Below are positions 25,013-40,075 of a DNA stretch of 64,000 bases, piece after piece (position 1 is the first letter of the stretch; every line of letters starts with the position of its first letter). A model generated the notes under the pieces. The model saw nothing but the letters and a program-made list of their open reading frames with translations, was not told the origin of the DNA and searched no databases. Both the position numbers and the translations under genes were made by a program. Source of the stretch: Dasyornis broadbenti. Its lineage: Eukaryota; Chordata; Aves; Passeriformes; Dasyornithidae. The DNA lies in NCBI GenBank assembly GCA_013397935.1, contig VZRN01006399.1:852315-916314 (forward strand). The letters are read 5' to 3'.

Positions 25013-26892
25013 CCAGTGGTAAGCTTTGCTTGTTTGTTTATAGCTTATTGGGAAGTGTCAAGGAAACAGCAGAGCTTCCAAGATGGCCAATTAGCTGATA
25101 ATTGTTATAGTGATATAGCATTATCACACAGCACTTTCTTCCCTGAAGAATTTTCATGATGTTCTTCCACTGTTGTAGATGAGTTTACAGTAGCAAGATT
25201 CATTAGTGGACCAAATTTCCTATCAGTGCATGGCTCTAACAAATTGAAGCAGATCTTTATTTTACATCTCTAGCATACTTACTTCCATTATCTTTTTCTT
25301 TGCAAATATTCAAAGTTTGGTAGGTAACTGCCAATTTCAATTTTCTTAGTACTCATATTGTCCCTTACAGACTTTGATTAATTTGAAAGAGTATCATGTT
25401 AATGACTTGTTTCTTCTATACATCTGTAATTAGTTAGTTGTCCCTTAGGATTCCCACATTATACTTAGCAAATTACTATTTCCAGCTCCATAGATGTTGT
25501 TTCACAAACAGATACAGAAACAGTATCTCACATTAACTTTGTAAATAACTAAGTGTACCAGCATACACATGACTGGGTGAGGAGTTTTAGCCAGGGAAAC
25601 AACAGCCATATGTTTGATTTCTGGACATCCGGAATAAGGATCATTTCTAACTGCACAGTATTTCTTGTTAAAGCAGTATGTGTTACTTGACTACAGTTAA
25701 CAATTCAATCCCACAACTCTTTGGAATGACTTGGTACCAAAGAGTTCACAGAGTTGCCGAATTTGTACTCAAGTTTGCTCATGCATTTTGTGCATGTATT
25801 GTCACAAACAGGTCACTATTGGCATATGGACAATTTCTGAGATTTCTTGCATGAAGACTATTCTCTCTACTTGCAGTTCTGCGGGTTTAAATAATATTTA
25901 TCTTGTGGACTAAGCTGTTTAATGCAAAACTTCTTAAGCTGTAGCATAGTGGCTGTTTGTGTCTTTTATCAGGTCACGGTCTAAATGCCTAGAAAAGTGC
26001 TGAAGGACTGAGACCAAAACTGGTAATTTTGTGCTTGGTCTTATGCCTCTTCCATTGGAAGAGCTTTTAATTGCTGCTGGTAACAGTTTGTACCCTAGAC
26101 TTAAACCTAGGCTTTCTTTTATACACCAAATTTTTCACAGACATTCCTGATTAACCTTTTGATAAGCCTTGTCCTCTCTGCTCAGGGAGCCATTCATATT
26201 CTTGGCAGACTTACAAGCTACATCTGCCTGTGCGAAGATATATTTCCATTCATAGTTCTTTTCTGCTTTTTTTAACTAACTGTCAGGTGAAAAGCAAATT
26301 GCAGAATGAACATGAGAAGTGGACCTCTTTTGCCTTTTAGATAGAACTAGAAAATAATATGAAAAGGGTGCCTTTAGTTTTATCTAAGAAAATTGCTTCT
26401 GCAGCTCAGATTAGTACCATTTTACAAATACTTGACCTAACAGAGCTAAAGAAAAGGATAATCTGGCACAGGATGAAGTGAGTGCGGGGAATAGGAATTT
26501 ACCAAGAGAGTTTTAACGCAGCTTTTAGGAGAATGCTTTCCCACTCTCATTTTCTTTCTTAATAACTCTTTCTTCTCCCATAGTTCTAAGGAATGACAAA
26601 TCAGCTTTGCGTATGACTGTACTTGAACAAAGAGTGGAGAAGATGCTCTTTTGGGGAAGGTGTGTGTCTCTGATAATGCTATCAAAAGGTGGTCAACATT
26701 TGTCAAAGTCATAATACGTAAAAGAGTTACAACAGCTCTATTAATGATTGCATTGTTGGTCTGCTTTTTCATGTATCCAACCTCTTGTTTCTCTTTGGGT
26801 TGCCCATTCTTCAGGGCAGGGCTAGTCATGCACTCTGTGTTTGCTCAGCAACTGGCCCAACAGGACTCAGCCTTTAGTATATTACAGATAAG

Positions 26893-27095
26893 CAACTAGA
26901 ATAGACTAGACTAGACTAGACTAGAGTAGAATATTTTCTTTGGAAGGAACTTACGAAGATCATGCTGTCCAACTGCCTGCCTCCTCCAAGGCTAACCAAA
27001 AGTTAAAGCATTTTATTAAGGGCATTGTCCAAATGCCTCTTGCTTGGGGAATTGACCACCTCTCTGGGAAATCTGTTTCAGTGTTTGACTGGATA
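26893..27095 (-). mobile_element. CR1 LINE 3' fragment with TAGAC-type tail, minus strand
   Basis: A tail of (CTAGA)n repeats (ACTAGACTAGACTAGACTAG) is followed by TTGGAAGGAACTTACGAAGA, then AAGTTAAAGCATTTTATTAA and GGGCATTGTCCAAATGCCTC. This matches the reversed 3' end of CR1 subfamilies I know from chicken. Confidence 0.85.
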
Positions 27096-30000
27096 TGATA
27101 GACTAGTGAAACAATCCACCATTCTCCTTGCAGATTTTTGTTTTTGCTTCTTTTGGAGAACTATCTGACAACTGAGAAACTTCATCAAGCAGCTGCAGTA
27201 CGTGGTCTTGTTATATGTTTCTTGTAGCATATTTTTGTGTTCCTCCTTCTAGACAACTCAGAGTAGGAATACCTGGTTGTATTTAGTCCCCATTGTTTTC
27301 AAGTATAAATATCTTTTGACCATAGTATGAAGACTTCAGATTTAGAGGATGTGCCTCATTTCAGTTATAATATATTGGGATATCAAGAGCCTTTTACAGT
27401 CTGAAGGAATAAAAAATGTAGTATAAAGAGTGGTCTAGTGTATTTTCCTATAAATAGAACTTAAATTTATATAATGCACTAGATGGCAGTCATTTTAGTC
27501 TGACTTATGGTAAGGGCAGTGCTTTAAGAATGAGAGCCTAATTCTGCAAGACTTTTGTACAGAGATCCAAGGATTCAATTCAGGTTCTATGAGATACTGG
27601 ATCAAAGTTACAAAGAGTTAGTTTCTGAGCTGGGGATACTGGGGTGAATCCTTAAGGGTGTTTATATTCCTACTTCTGGTTTCAAACTGTGCTTTCAGAA
27701 CTTTTCTAATACAAGATGTGGTCAGTTGAATCAGTAGCAATGATGCATTTCCCTGTTTTTGAGAAGGTTTGAAGGGGCATTGTGTCAGACACCAATTAAT
27801 TAACCATAAGTTTTCATTGTATTATTATTGTAAAAGTGACCAAGAAGTGCTTCACAGCAGTGGGCAGGGAAGGTGACTAAAGCTAAGGCAGCACACAGTC
27901 GTAAACTAAGAGAGACAGAGAGAAATGGTTTATCTTACTTTCTCATGTTCAGGATGGGAACACCAGAAAATGCCTCTTGAAAAACTCCAGGCAGAGGTCA
28001 TAAGGTTGAAGAAATTACTTAAGAGCTTTTTAAACAATAGTACTATTTTGAAGAATTTTAAATACTAATACATGGGTGTGTGAGAGAATCCTTACGGTTA
28101 TAATTTACTCAGCTCATATTTGTGAGTATTTTAAAATTTAAATCAAGTACTGAAGTCCACATATTCAGACCTTTGTGCATGCAAGAATAGTCATATGTAT
28201 GTTCAGAGCAAACCCTGCAAGCCTGGAGCAGATTCACTGTTCATCTGAAATCAATTATTAACTGTTGCCTGGCCATTCATTTAAATCCCCAGTAGAGTTA
28301 TGTGCACACAGGCTCACAAAAACCAACCAACCAACCAAATAACAAACCTGTGTTTGAAAGTTAATGTTTTGAAACCATTCACTCTTAGCATCAAGTCCGG
28401 TTTTCCAGATGTTCAGTCAGTATTACTGAACTTAGTGGGATGTCCAACACATGAACATGACTGAACATGTAGCTGGCCGGTTTCTTTACCTATGAAATTG
28501 TGTCCTTTCAAGACGATTGGAGTGTCACAATGGTCTATGCTTCACCTCGCTCCAGAAGCCTTCAGAAAAAAGTCAGGCCTTATCTGTAGTAAGCACCCTA
28601 ATTAGCATAGCCTTGAGTGAGAACAAAACCCAGAGTGTGCCATCACAAGTTGTTACTTTTTTTGTCTAACCCTTGCCAAGTTCCCATAAGGGAACTGGAC
28701 CAGTCTCAGTGGTTCCTTGGAGCAGAGCACTCTAGATGGGCATATGTGTCTTTGCAAGAGGCATGTACAAAGAAATTGTTCAGGGTGTTTCCAACACTAG
28801 TACAGTTTTGGAGTTCTTTTAAAGAGTTTGTAAGGACGCTGTGAATAAAACTCTTGGAGGTCAGTTATCTGTATGAAAAGTGATAGAACATTCAAACCTT
28901 CTGCTGCTTTGGCAGAGTTGCTCTGCATTGATCTCCAGCACAACGCTGAGAGCATGGTCAGACATTCTTAACCTACAGAAGTCACACTTGTTGAAAGACA
29001 GAAGTGAGGGAACTTCTGTCTCACAACTGCCCTCCAGCCATCCCTTTTCCTTTCCATTCAATGTAAAGCTGTATCTCATAAGAAAAGAGATGTTAAGAGA
29101 AGAGAGAAACTGAGGTTTCATCTGGGTGGGAGATCTCTCTGTAGGTTCAAAGCCAGATCTGGGCTCCAAGGCACAAGCTTTAAATATGGGAGCATTTGGA
29201 GTTAGAAGTTGTTAAGGGTGTCATAGCAACTGGGGAGGAGCCTTTCTAAACCTCGAAAAGTTGAAATACAAACTAAGCATGAGAAATACTAATTTTGTGA
29301 AAGTCTGAAGTGTATTTCACCTATCAAAGTAACAGGTAGTCCTTCTTGAAAGCCCTGCAAAACAGTAAGCCATGGACAGATAAACTGCATTACACTGCCT
29401 CCTTCACAGATGTCAAAATTACAAGATAAATGTTATAGAAAGTAAGCTGTAAAATGGAAGAGTCTTATCCTGGTTACAGCACAACACAGGAGGGTGCACA
29501 CTTTTAGGCTCTGAAGTATTTCTCAGGTAGCTGGAGGCATATTCAACCTCTACTATGCTTTTTAACAGTGTGCAGTGAATGTGGGCACATGCCAATGTAA
29601 ACATTGCTGCAGTTAATTTCTGTAAACACTTGTACAAGACAGCAGCAACAGTCCTGATGGCTATTATTAATAATTAAACACATTTTGTTGAATGAATATG
29701 TTATTTGAAGCCGTAAGCCTTCTTTTAAAGCTTTGGAAACTTGGTTTTAATATATGGTACCTTGATTTTTGTTTAAAATTCATTTTTCCAAAGAGACACT
29801 ATTTCTCAACCTTTGTTGAACACTCACTTTTTTCCAATATTTAGGTCCTTCTCCTATGGACATATTATAGCTGGTGTGATTAATGATCATTAGTGCTTTA
29901 GAATATTCCTACCCTGTGCTAGAAGTGTGACCCATTTTCACAGACACGTGTCTTGAAACTAGTGGGGAAAAAGGTCTGTCCTGTGGAGTTCACAGTATGG

Positions 30001-32004
30001 ATAGACTAAATAGGGCAGAGCAACATGCATAGAGATAATTGCCCAAGGTGACACAGCTGAGCTGGAACTGAAACCCAGCAGTGTCCTTTGCACCTCATAC
30101 ACTGTCTTGCATGCCAGCTTTGCTTAGTCTCACTGAAATAGAGTACCCCATTTGTACCTGCTTTGAAATGTCTTTTCTGATACATCGTTTATCAAGAAGT
30201 GCATGGTTATATCGCAAACCTACTTCTCCCCACTGCTGACAGCATGACAAATGCTGAAATCAGGTCCCTTTTCCTATGGTGTTTTTCACCCCATAGAAAT
30301 GCTCCTTTATTGCATTCCTTACCCATCCTGTAGTCAAAATCCATAATTATGACAACACCCACTAAACAGAGCTTCCTGAAGAAAGTTACAAGGACAGGAA
30401 CACTAGATGGCTTACAAGGTGTTTACAGAATGTACAATTTCTTCTGCATAAACAGCCACCCGTAATCTCGTGTGTCAGACTGCATTAAAACAAGATACAT
30501 TTATTAAAAGCCTCCATAGTTCAAAGTTGTATAAACTATTTGTGGTAGAAATAAGTGCGCCTCATTTTCAAAGGCATTGGGAAACGGAAACAGCAAGTTT
30601 TGTGCTCGGCACAGGTGATCTGCCCCTGTCTGCTCTTAGCCTTAGCATATCAAAAGAAGGCAGAATGTAGTAGAAGGAGATTTTTAATTAATCTCCATGT
30701 TTACATTGGCCCTTTAGTTCTTTTTATACTCAAGTATGTGAATGTACAAAGGAGAGGCTGCACCTTAGTTAATATGTTATGTAGTGAGATTTTGCTATTT
30801 TTGTCAGCCTAGCCTTTATGCTAGTTGTACTCATTGGTAATTTATTACATACTTATTAAAAAGCTTCACTTTGAAGAAGGTAATTACTTTATTTCAGCTT
30901 TTAGTTTTCATTTTCTGTGGGCTCGTCTTTCTTAAAAACCAAAATTTTAAGATCTGCATCAGTGAGATATCAAGCAGAAATAAGAAATTACACATGGACA
31001 TTTGGCTTAGTCACAAATTTTGCTAGCCATCTGCATTCAGTTTTGCAGATGTTACAACCAGTGTTCCTCATATATCAACTTATTTTAAGATATGTTACTA
31101 TGAAGACTATAGGATAGCTGTTCCTTCTATATATTTTTCTTGGCTTTCTGTATATTACATACATATGCTAAAGCATACAGAATCCACAATGTGAATACAG
31201 TGTGTTGTCTTCACTACTGCTGCAACATGGAAACATAGTCAAAATAGAAATAGCCGGATCATGAGATTACCTGTTATTTCAGCGTGATCAACACTGAGAA
31301 GATTTTGCTCTACATAAATGATGTAGACCAAGGAATCTCGAAAGATTACTTACCCACACAGCTGAACATAGCTCAGTTAAATGTAGCTGTAGTGGCAGAA
31401 AAATTAAATAATCCTTTTGCCATTATACAAAACTAGGTAACAGAGACTAACAAAAGGTTTATCACTAAAATGTCTTGCTTGCAAGCAAGAGAAGAAGCTT
31501 GCTTTTAGTTGCATCAGTACAGGCCTGAGTTGCTTTTACAAAGAGAACCACAGCATACTGCTTTATGAAAAACTTTTCAGCTGCAGTCTGATTTCAGCTG
31601 CTTTGCCTTCACACTGTGATATTACAATAAAACACCATAGAATTGTTGGCATAAGACTGGTAATAAAGACCTGCTGAATCCTGTTCACTATTACAAAAAA
31701 TGTACTGGAAAAAAACAAGTTAACTGTTTCTGAAGAACACATGTTCATTAGCAGAAAATTGTGGAAGAGGTCTGTAAGCACCCTGGTATCAATCACTTGA
31801 GGAGAAGGGAAATGCAGGGTTATAAAAAGGAAGGAGCCAGATTATTTGCTTTCTTTGACAACTTTTAGCATCCCAATGTGGGTGTAGACAAGGGCTCTTA
31901 GAAGAAAATAATTCCGTTTCCAGTGAGCTGGGAAGAATAATGCTGCACTAGAAGAAGTTTAGAGTAATTCTAATGATTTTCACATTCCTTTTTGAAGAGA
32001 AAGC
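27096..32004. other. Intergenic, nothing recognised
   Basis: AT-rich unique sequence. A short CCAA run occurs near 28325. Open frames are short, lack family resemblance and fall on both strands as expected by chance. Confidence 0.5.
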
Positions 32005-33216
32005 AATGAAGCCAGCATGGCTTTGCTTAGAAGCTGATTGTGCCTGATACATTTGGTGACCTTCTTCCATGGAGTTACAGCAGTTATGGATGAAGGAAGA
32101 GTGACTGACATCATCTAACTTGGACTTGTGCAAAGCACTCCATACTCTTCCTTAAAGACATCCTTGTCTCTAAGCTGGAGAGACATGGAGTTGATGGATG
32201 TAACACTCAGTGGATAAGGAATTGACTGGATGGTTGCATTCAAAGAGTTGTGATCACTGTCTCAGTGACTGAGTAGAGACATGATGAGTAGAGTTCCTCA
32301 GGGATTGGCATTGGTGTCTTTGTTAGTGACACAGCTTGTGCACCCTCAGCAAGTTTGTTGATGATGCCAAGCCATGTTGTACAGTCAACATGCTAGACAG
32401 AAAGGGATACCATCCAGAGGCACCTGGACAGACTTGAGAGAGGGGCCTGTGAAAATGACATAAAGTTCAACAAAGCCAAGGGCAAGGTGCTGCATCTGGG
32501 TTAGGCAATCCAAAGCACAAACACAGACTGGACCGAGAATGGATTGAAAACAGCCCTGAGGAGAAGGACTTGGGGTGGATGAGAGGCTGGACATGACCCA
32601 GTAATGTGTGCTGGCAGTCTGTAAAGCCAACTGCATCCTGGGCTGCCTCCAAAGCAGTGTGGCCAGCAGGGGAGGGAGGGGATTCTGACCGTCTGCTCTG
32701 CTCTAGTGAGACCCCATCTGGAACACTGCATCCAGCTCTGGGTCCTCAGCATAACGGCATTTACCTGTTGGAGTGAGTCCAGAGGAAAACCATGAGAGTG
32801 AGTCAGGGGCTGGAGCAGCTCTCTTAAAACAACAGACTGAGAGGGTTGGGGTTGTTCAGCTTGGAGATGAGAAAGCCCCAGGGAGAACTTGTAGCACCTT
32901 CCAGTACCTACAAGTGCCTATAAAAAGGCTGGAGAGAGACTTTTTACAAGGGTATGTAGCAACAGGGCAAGATTGAATAGCTTCAAGTGGAAAGAGGGTA
33001 AGCTTAGGTTAGATACTAGGAAGAAATTCTTTTCTGTGAGGGTGTCAAGTTGCTAGATAAGCGGTGGAAATCCCATTCCTGAAAGTGTTCAAATCCAGGT
33101 TGGATGGGGCTGTGAGCAGTCTGATCTACTGGAAAGTGTCCCTGTCCATGGCAGGGGTGTTGAAACTAGATGTTGTTTAAGGTCCAGTCCAACCTAAACC
33201 ATTCTGTGATTCTATG
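32005..33216 (+). mobile_element. CR1 LINE, 5'-truncated, plus strand
   Basis: From GAAGCCAGCATGGCTTTGC to the terminal ATTCTGTGATTCTATG. It includes the reverse-transcriptase region (ACTTGGACTTGTGCAAAGCA, then CCTCAGCAAGTTTGTTGATG, corresponding to the FADD active-site block), and the typical 3' UTR AGGAAGAAATTCTTTTCTGT and GGTTGGATGGGGCTGTGAGC. Frameshifts and stops make it nonfunctional. Confidence 0.93.
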
Positions 33217-36200
33217 TGCCTAGAAATATTAAAAAAACCTCATGATACCGCTTGTTCGTACATGTTGGACTGAGGTGTTCTGAAGGGTTTAGGTGTGAAC
33301 CTGAGGGTTTCAGTTTTCTGGGATTTTTGTAAGCAGCTTCTTTTCACCAGAAGTGAGAAATAGAGGAGCTTGGACATGGTGAAACACAGCGGACAGAGAG
33401 CTGAACTTCAGAATCCAAATCTCAATATAAGATTATGCAAAAACTAAACTGTAACCTGGGGAGAATGTACAGAAACCTGAAGACAAAGAGTCCCATATTA
33501 GAGCCTGGAAGGTGATGCTGACTGAGGATTCAGGAGTGCAGTGCCTTACCAGCAAAGTGGTGAATAGCTAGTTGGGGGTGCTGCCGGATACTACCACAGG
33601 CTATGGCTGCCAAGTCCCAGCTCACAGCTAGATCACTGTGGTCAGACTTTTGGGCCTGCACAGTGTCTGATGGAAATAACTGCATAGACCAAGGCAGCTT
33701 TTTCTTATTATAAAATGCTCTGAAGCCAGTGGATACAGATTCTCCGGCTTAATGAGAAGTAATATTTTACAATCTTGTGAGGTCAGTTAGGTAACAAAGA
33801 AAACTGTTTTATCAGCTTCTCCTGGGCTTGGTGTTTTTTGTATTTTGTCCCTTTGTTTTATATTAGTTTTAACACACATTATGTCTGTTTGTAGACTGAT
33901 TTTTTCAACTTGTTCACACACAGAAACCACAGTTTTGTATCATCCTTATGTATAAGGTTTTGGTTTTATTTTAATAGGCCTAACTACTAATATTTGTGTG
34001 AAGTTTTTTACCTCAGTCCTGATACTGTATATTTGAAAATGCTTATATTTCCATGCTTCAATAAACATTTGTTCATCAAGAATACTCATAAACTTAAGTC
34101 ATTGCTCCAAGCAAGCATTACAGCTTTCTTCACTTGTGGTGTTTCACTGTGATTTATTATGAACTGACTTCCTTTGTCAAAAACAAATTATGTTGTTTAT
34201 TTTTGACACAGTCCTGCTGGTATTTGATATTATTTCACCGTGGTAGGGCTGCTCTTATGTTTATTCTGAAAAAAAAAAGGTTCCTTAATTTGTTTTGAAT
34301 TCCTCTTCTCCTGAATTTCTAATTGATATTTTTTCAAGTGGCTTGGCTTATGTCCTTGTTTTGGAAAATTTTATTTCTTTGTTTTGTTTTGGGTTTGCTT
34401 GTTTTGCTTGTGCATTTGTTACTTTGGCTTTTTTTACTTTTTCTTTTTTATTACTGCTTTTTAAATAATGTTCAGATAAGTGCTGCAGACAGCTTAGGAC
34501 ATATTCTAACAATTTTTCTTTGACCTGTTCATTAGAATACCACATAGCTCAGAAGATAGTAATTCTGATTGCTGGCACATTTCCTGTCTTTTCCCTTTGA
34601 TCTATAAAATAACTGCTCTATAAGATGGCCTCTCAGGCAATTCTTTGTAACGAAAGTGTGCCTTTCCCCAGAGAGGTTTCTGCATGGATCAGAAGGCTGA
34701 AGCTCTTGGCCTCACCCAGTGGAAGTGTTCACAGCCTGAATTTTCTCTGGAACTGTGCTGGAAGAGTTGACAGCTGTGTGGATGTGTTGTAGCAGGAAAC
34801 ATTTGGCTGATCAAGCAGTGTTTTGCCTATCACTAGGGAGAAGTTTGTCTAGTATTAACAAGAATGTCTCTTAGTTTAGAAACCTCCACTCCTGGTGACC
34901 CATTCTTCACTTTCTGCAAGGGTGCTATGCATGGTCCTTCAAATGGCTGTGGGCACTTCATACACAGCCGTATCTGTGTGTGTGTCTGGGTGGAGGGGGG
35001 TGTTTCTCTTTATAGTAACTTGTTCTCACTTCCTTCGAGGAAAAAATGAAACTGGTACAGGCACTGTTTCCTTCTCTGCCAGATGCCCTACCTCACTAAG
35101 GTAATTAGCTTTATTTGCTCAGGTTTGCGTGCTCAGAATAAAATTAGGCAATTTATTTAAGTGACAAATGTCAGGATAAATCCTATACTGACCTGTACTT
35201 TGCCAAATGCAGTTACTAATTGAGTCACTGGTTGATTTACACAACAATGGGATTACGTAGGATGCCTTTTCAGCATGAAGTATTGCTCCAAATTTTCATA
35301 GTGTGAGCAGGAACAAAAAAATATGTTGATACATAACAACAAGAAAGATTTAATACTCAGTATCTGCAAGAGTGCTACAAAGGAATGATTCCACTTGGAA
35401 AAAGAAAGATCAGTGTGTTAGAGACCAACAAGTTTACAGATCCTACAGACTTTACTTGTACACATATTTTTATTCTCATTCTCATAATTTGGAAGACCAA
35501 GTTTAAGAAAAACACAAACACACAAATATATATATATGTGTGTTTATAGACAAACACACAGACATATATAATGCACAGCACCAACCAAAAGTTCATCTTT
35601 CTCCTCACTGATTTTGATGGCTTGTTCAAGTTTGTGGTGGACTTTGTCCTGCACAATTTTGAGTTTCACTTTCAATTAGGAACTTTCAACAACTTTCAGG
35701 ACTGGATCTTAAAAGGGCTGAATAGTTTGGTCGCTAGCAAAGAGGAGTTTTGCTTTTACAACATTCCATTTGAAGCAGTACAAGCAACAGAAAACTCCAT
35801 TAATCTAACCGTTACCTGATCCCTGCTGTTTTATATAGAGTGATAAGGCTTTGAAAAAATGTATCAGCTGAGCCAAGAGATGCAGAATGAAAGTCTTAGC
35901 AGCAGCATCTTGAAGGGAAAGGTACAAAGAACCTGCATTCTGGTATTTGTACAGTCAGTGTGGTATTGTCAGTGCAAATCTGCAGAAGTACAAGGAGACA
36001 AGAGAAAGGCCAAAATGACAAAGACTGGGTTACTGTAGGAGCTAAGCCTCTAGCCACAAGTATTCTCATTCATGGATGACTGACTTAGAATTGTTCTGAG
36101 TTACTATGAACATTTGTGTTTGGTGAGTGCTTCAGTATTGAGTGTTAAATTGGAAAGGATTGAATTTCCCTCTGCTGCTTAAGGATTTAAGAGTTACATG

Positions 36201-39200
36201 GGAAAATTCCAGCCCACTTGATGCCTGTGGCAACTTGTTCAGTCACAGACTGAAGTATAATCCTTACATGTCTGTTTTCACTGGATATTAATTCAAGTGA
36301 CTGGCACACAGACAGAGACAGGCAGTAGTAGATTGAAAAGTTGCTGAATGATGCTATATTTATCTCTGTGTATTGCTTCAATGTTTCATGGTTCATAGAG
36401 ATGCTCTACACAGAGATGATCCATGTATGGTACTTTCCCAGGTAATTGTAGAGGCTATGTGAGACAGGGCTGTGTCTGTCATTTAGGAAACATGGAGAAG
36501 CAAGTGGTAAGTAAGTTCAGTGGGCAGGCTGACTGCCTGAACAAAAGATGTGCTCTGTCTTTAAGTTATATTCCCAGCAGGGTAAGGACCGAAAATTCCA
36601 GTGACATATAGAAAGTGAAATGGAACATAGACTGTGAGCAGCTCCAAAATAAGGGAGCTGTGGATAAGCTTTGCCTGCAGTCATTCACATCCCTGTTGGA
36701 AGGAAGTCACATCAGCTAATGTGCAACTGCTGCAGTACAAGGCCCAGTATATTGAAGACAAACTGTGACGTTTCAGCAATTGCTGTGCAAGCAGGAAAGT
36801 GAAAGTCCCTGGCCCCTTTACAGAAAATGTGAGGCAGGTAACTTCACACAGAAACCCTCTCAACAGCAATCCAAGCTCACAAAACAGAAATTACAGTTGT
36901 TAATGAATATTTGAACACATTTGAAAGTTGAGATAATTTATTTCTTATCAGAGAGAAATGATCCCAAAGAAGATTTTAAAATAAAACATCATTGTTTGAA
37001 TGCAGGCAACTGAGAACAGCTGTTAGAAATACCCACCTTTAGGTGACAGCTACTTTTACTCCTCAGCAGAAAGTGTGTAGTTTGTCTTTATATAAACTCT
37101 CATGACCTTTTATTGGTGTTTCAGTGGAAACCAACCTATTTGTACACCTCTACAAGTAGTGCCTATTCTTTGCTTTCTCTTGCCCTTTTTTGCTTGCTCA
37201 GTCAGGTACTCATGGCAGAGATCCTAGATCCTGCTGCCACCTGAACATGTGGAGGTGCCCATGCGTCCAGCCACAGATCCATGCTGATGTGGCAGCAAAG
37301 GAAGAGAATTCTTCCTACACTAGAAGCAAGGTTTATGAGAGGACATGTGTCTGAGTTCAGAAGGCCTGTGGTTTCAAATTAGATTGTTTTGACTGATTAT
37401 GAGAGACTCTTCAACCCCTTTGTCTGTGAACACCTGCAGTAACAAATCTGCAGTAGACGAGACACCCAGTCAGTCATGGATGATGACTTCTATGGCAGGC
37501 ATGCTTGGAGAGACTGGAAAAGCAGCTCTCCTGTCCAAAGGCCTCTTAAAGGGCCACTTCAGGGGTTCCCTCTTCTGAAACACCACAATGAGATTGTCTG
37601 TGTTGGCATTTTAAAAAAATGTGACAGAGTAATGCTTTGATTCAATGCATGATCTGTGTGGCAATAGATCACTCCAACTACCATTAATATTTTTTTTCAT
37701 CAGAAGGGCAGTGGTGTGGCAGATAGAAGCAATTTCCCTATTAGCTTCCTCTTTTAAAAAAATCTTTCCTTTGGAACATGCCTCATGGTAAGTGATTGCC
37801 AAAAGAATCACAGTCTGCAGTATCTTTGCTGAACTCTTTTTCAAAGTCTTGTCTTCACTACACACTACTCAGCCTTTATTAACCCTTCTGTCCACTGAAA
37901 ATTCTTTAATGTCAGAATTACCTTTTCTCACCTTCATCCTTTAGCAAAGGGTAAATAGACTAACTAATCCACATTCAATCCTATTAACTTACCAAGGATG
38001 AATAAACCCTATGGAAGTCCAAAACTAACATGAAACAGTGCATTCTATGATGGACAGCAAAACCACTACATTTTCATCGTCTCCATTGTGGCTAAACACA
38101 TTGTGTGCTGAGAGAAGGGCTAACTGGGACTCAGCTACAAGTTTCTGTTCTGTAGCTCAGCTCTCAGGTGAAACATTAGGTTTTTATTTATAACTCTTCA
38201 TATAGTGTTACCTATAGTCATGTTTCAGGAGGACTACAGTCAGTGAAACCAGAATGTAATTCTCAGTCAGGTTTCAAAACATTTGATAAATACAGCAATA
38301 TTTCTTGCATGTGACATTTTACAGATTATTTTAATTGTTCCTTCTTTTCCAATCCATGGTTAAAACTGTGTGGTAACTGCAAAATCTGAATTATTTTTCT
38401 AAAGGAGATAAGCTAAAGCTTTCAGTTAGCAATTAGGTAGGTATCAATTAAGTAGGTAGCAATTAGGTAGGTATCTCTGGTCCAGATGCTAGAAATGCTG
38501 CATAGAAAATAATTTTTTTTCAGTATCCCTGCTTAATAGCTTGTAACTTACTATACTATCACTGCAGAAATAAATCACCTGTTAGCAAAAGAAACAGCAT
38601 GTAATATATAAAGTTTCTCTTTGGTTCCAGCTTTTAATTTTACTTTGTCTTCTTTTAAGTAAATTATTAATAGCATCTGCCTTTTGAAAACTTCATTCTT
38701 CATAATAAATGTTCTAATTGTGGTTCTCACCCATACTTCAGATCTATCAATCCCATGGAATGACTAACTAATTCTGTATTCTGGTACCTATCTTCTCTAC
38801 TACTGTGAAAGGTACACAGTTGCATTGTTGTTGTCAATTTCTAATAAATTAGAAACTTTGATTTGGAAGTTATCAAAGTGAAAACCACACAGAGAATCTT
38901 TAATGAATCAAATACTCACTTGAATACTCTGTGCTTAGGATGCATAGTAAGTGTCATTATAACTTGCCTTCCTAAATTTTCATGAAAAAGTCAGATAGTC
39001 TTAATCCTTTCTCCAAGAAATGAGGGAGGAAAGCATTGTATCCTCCTCCTTGCATACCTGCCTGAAGACCAAGGTTGTAGGAACTCTGATAGCATTACAC
39101 TGACAGTTCATTTCAAGATGTACACAAAGGAGGTGTTTTGTTGCTTTTTTTTAAAGTAGATTTCAATTATAAATGTTAGTGGAATATTTTGAAGAGAGGT

Positions 39201-40075
39201 AGCTTTCCCTCACCCTTTCACTCCTCACCTGGATTTTTTCTCTGATATAGCTGACAGTTATGCTTTTGTACGAAAGCTGAGGAACAGATGAGGTAAAGTA
39301 GGAAACTGGAATTCTAAGTATCAGAGCAATTTGCTACAGCGCTACAATTGTAAGAGTCACCCTTTCATAATAACTAGGAATGACACAAAAGATCTGCAGC
39401 ATGAGGCTGAGATTAGGCTATATGTTCTGTATTTGTACTGGAGACTCCTGAGGACAGCAGTGGGACAAGTTGTGCTCCACCTGTTTCCATAAGTAAACAA
39501 CCTTGCAGGTGATACAGGTTGCAGCAACCAGAACACAGTCAATTGTGGCCAAATGTCAACTTCCTTAATGCAGTTTTTATTTCACAGAAATTTCTTGCTA
39601 CACATTTAAATCGAAAGCATTCTGCTATACAGCACACCTTTTACAATCCATTTGCCTGGTTAAACTACAATATTATTATAAAATAGCCTGACACAGTTGC
39701 ATAGGAAATGGCAAATGTTAATGTTTTTTCAAAATGCAACCAAAGAATATCTATATATGAATTTAGAAAACCTGCAGGAGATGAAGTTGTCAAATTTCAA
39801 AGTTCTAAGTCTGATCACAGCTTATCCTACTACAATTCCTATGATCCAAACAGTTCCGTCATATTGGTAAAGTGTTTGTTTATTCATATTATTCAAAAGA
39901 TAAACTCTCAGCTTTATGAGTCCTTCCTGTGTCTGTGAGATGTTTGGAACACTGGAAGCAAAGATATACTTAAGTGCTAGCAGGATTAGACATCATGGGT
40001 GTAGTCTTCAGCAACTTGTACAACTTGGATTTTCCTTATTTACTCTGTCAAAATAGAAAATCATCATCTTCATCA
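33217..40075. other. Intergenic, nothing recognised
   Basis: AT-rich unique sequence with a T-rich stretch (about 34360-34460), a short AT/AC microsatellite (about 35515-35572) and a small AATTAGGTAGGTA repeat (38428-38475). No exon, RNA gene or long mobile element was recognised. Confidence 0.5.
38428..38475 (+). repeat. Short tandem repeat (CAATTAGGTAGGTA-like)
   Basis: AGCAATTAGGTAGGTAT occurs twice, separated by a diverged copy CAATTAAGTAGGT. Confidence 0.8.

Larger units (their letters stand above)
19026..26892. other. Intergenic, no gene recognised
   Basis: The first 0.8 kb is moderately GC-rich and has short open frames on both strands that resemble no family I know. The rest is AT-rich with a T-rich tract (about 20780-20950), an imperfect 31-bp duplication (20014-20076) and a 57-bp duplication (24902-25012). 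No RNA gene or conserved exon was seen. Confidence 0.5.

Noticed and set aside
24654..25013. 119-codon minus-strand frame with Cys-rich repeats
   Set aside because: The repeated residues come from the 57-bp tandem duplication; no conserved domain is seen.
28861..29169. 102-codon minus-strand frame and its plus-strand partner
   Set aside because: Opposing chance frames without domain resemblance, splice context or promoter.
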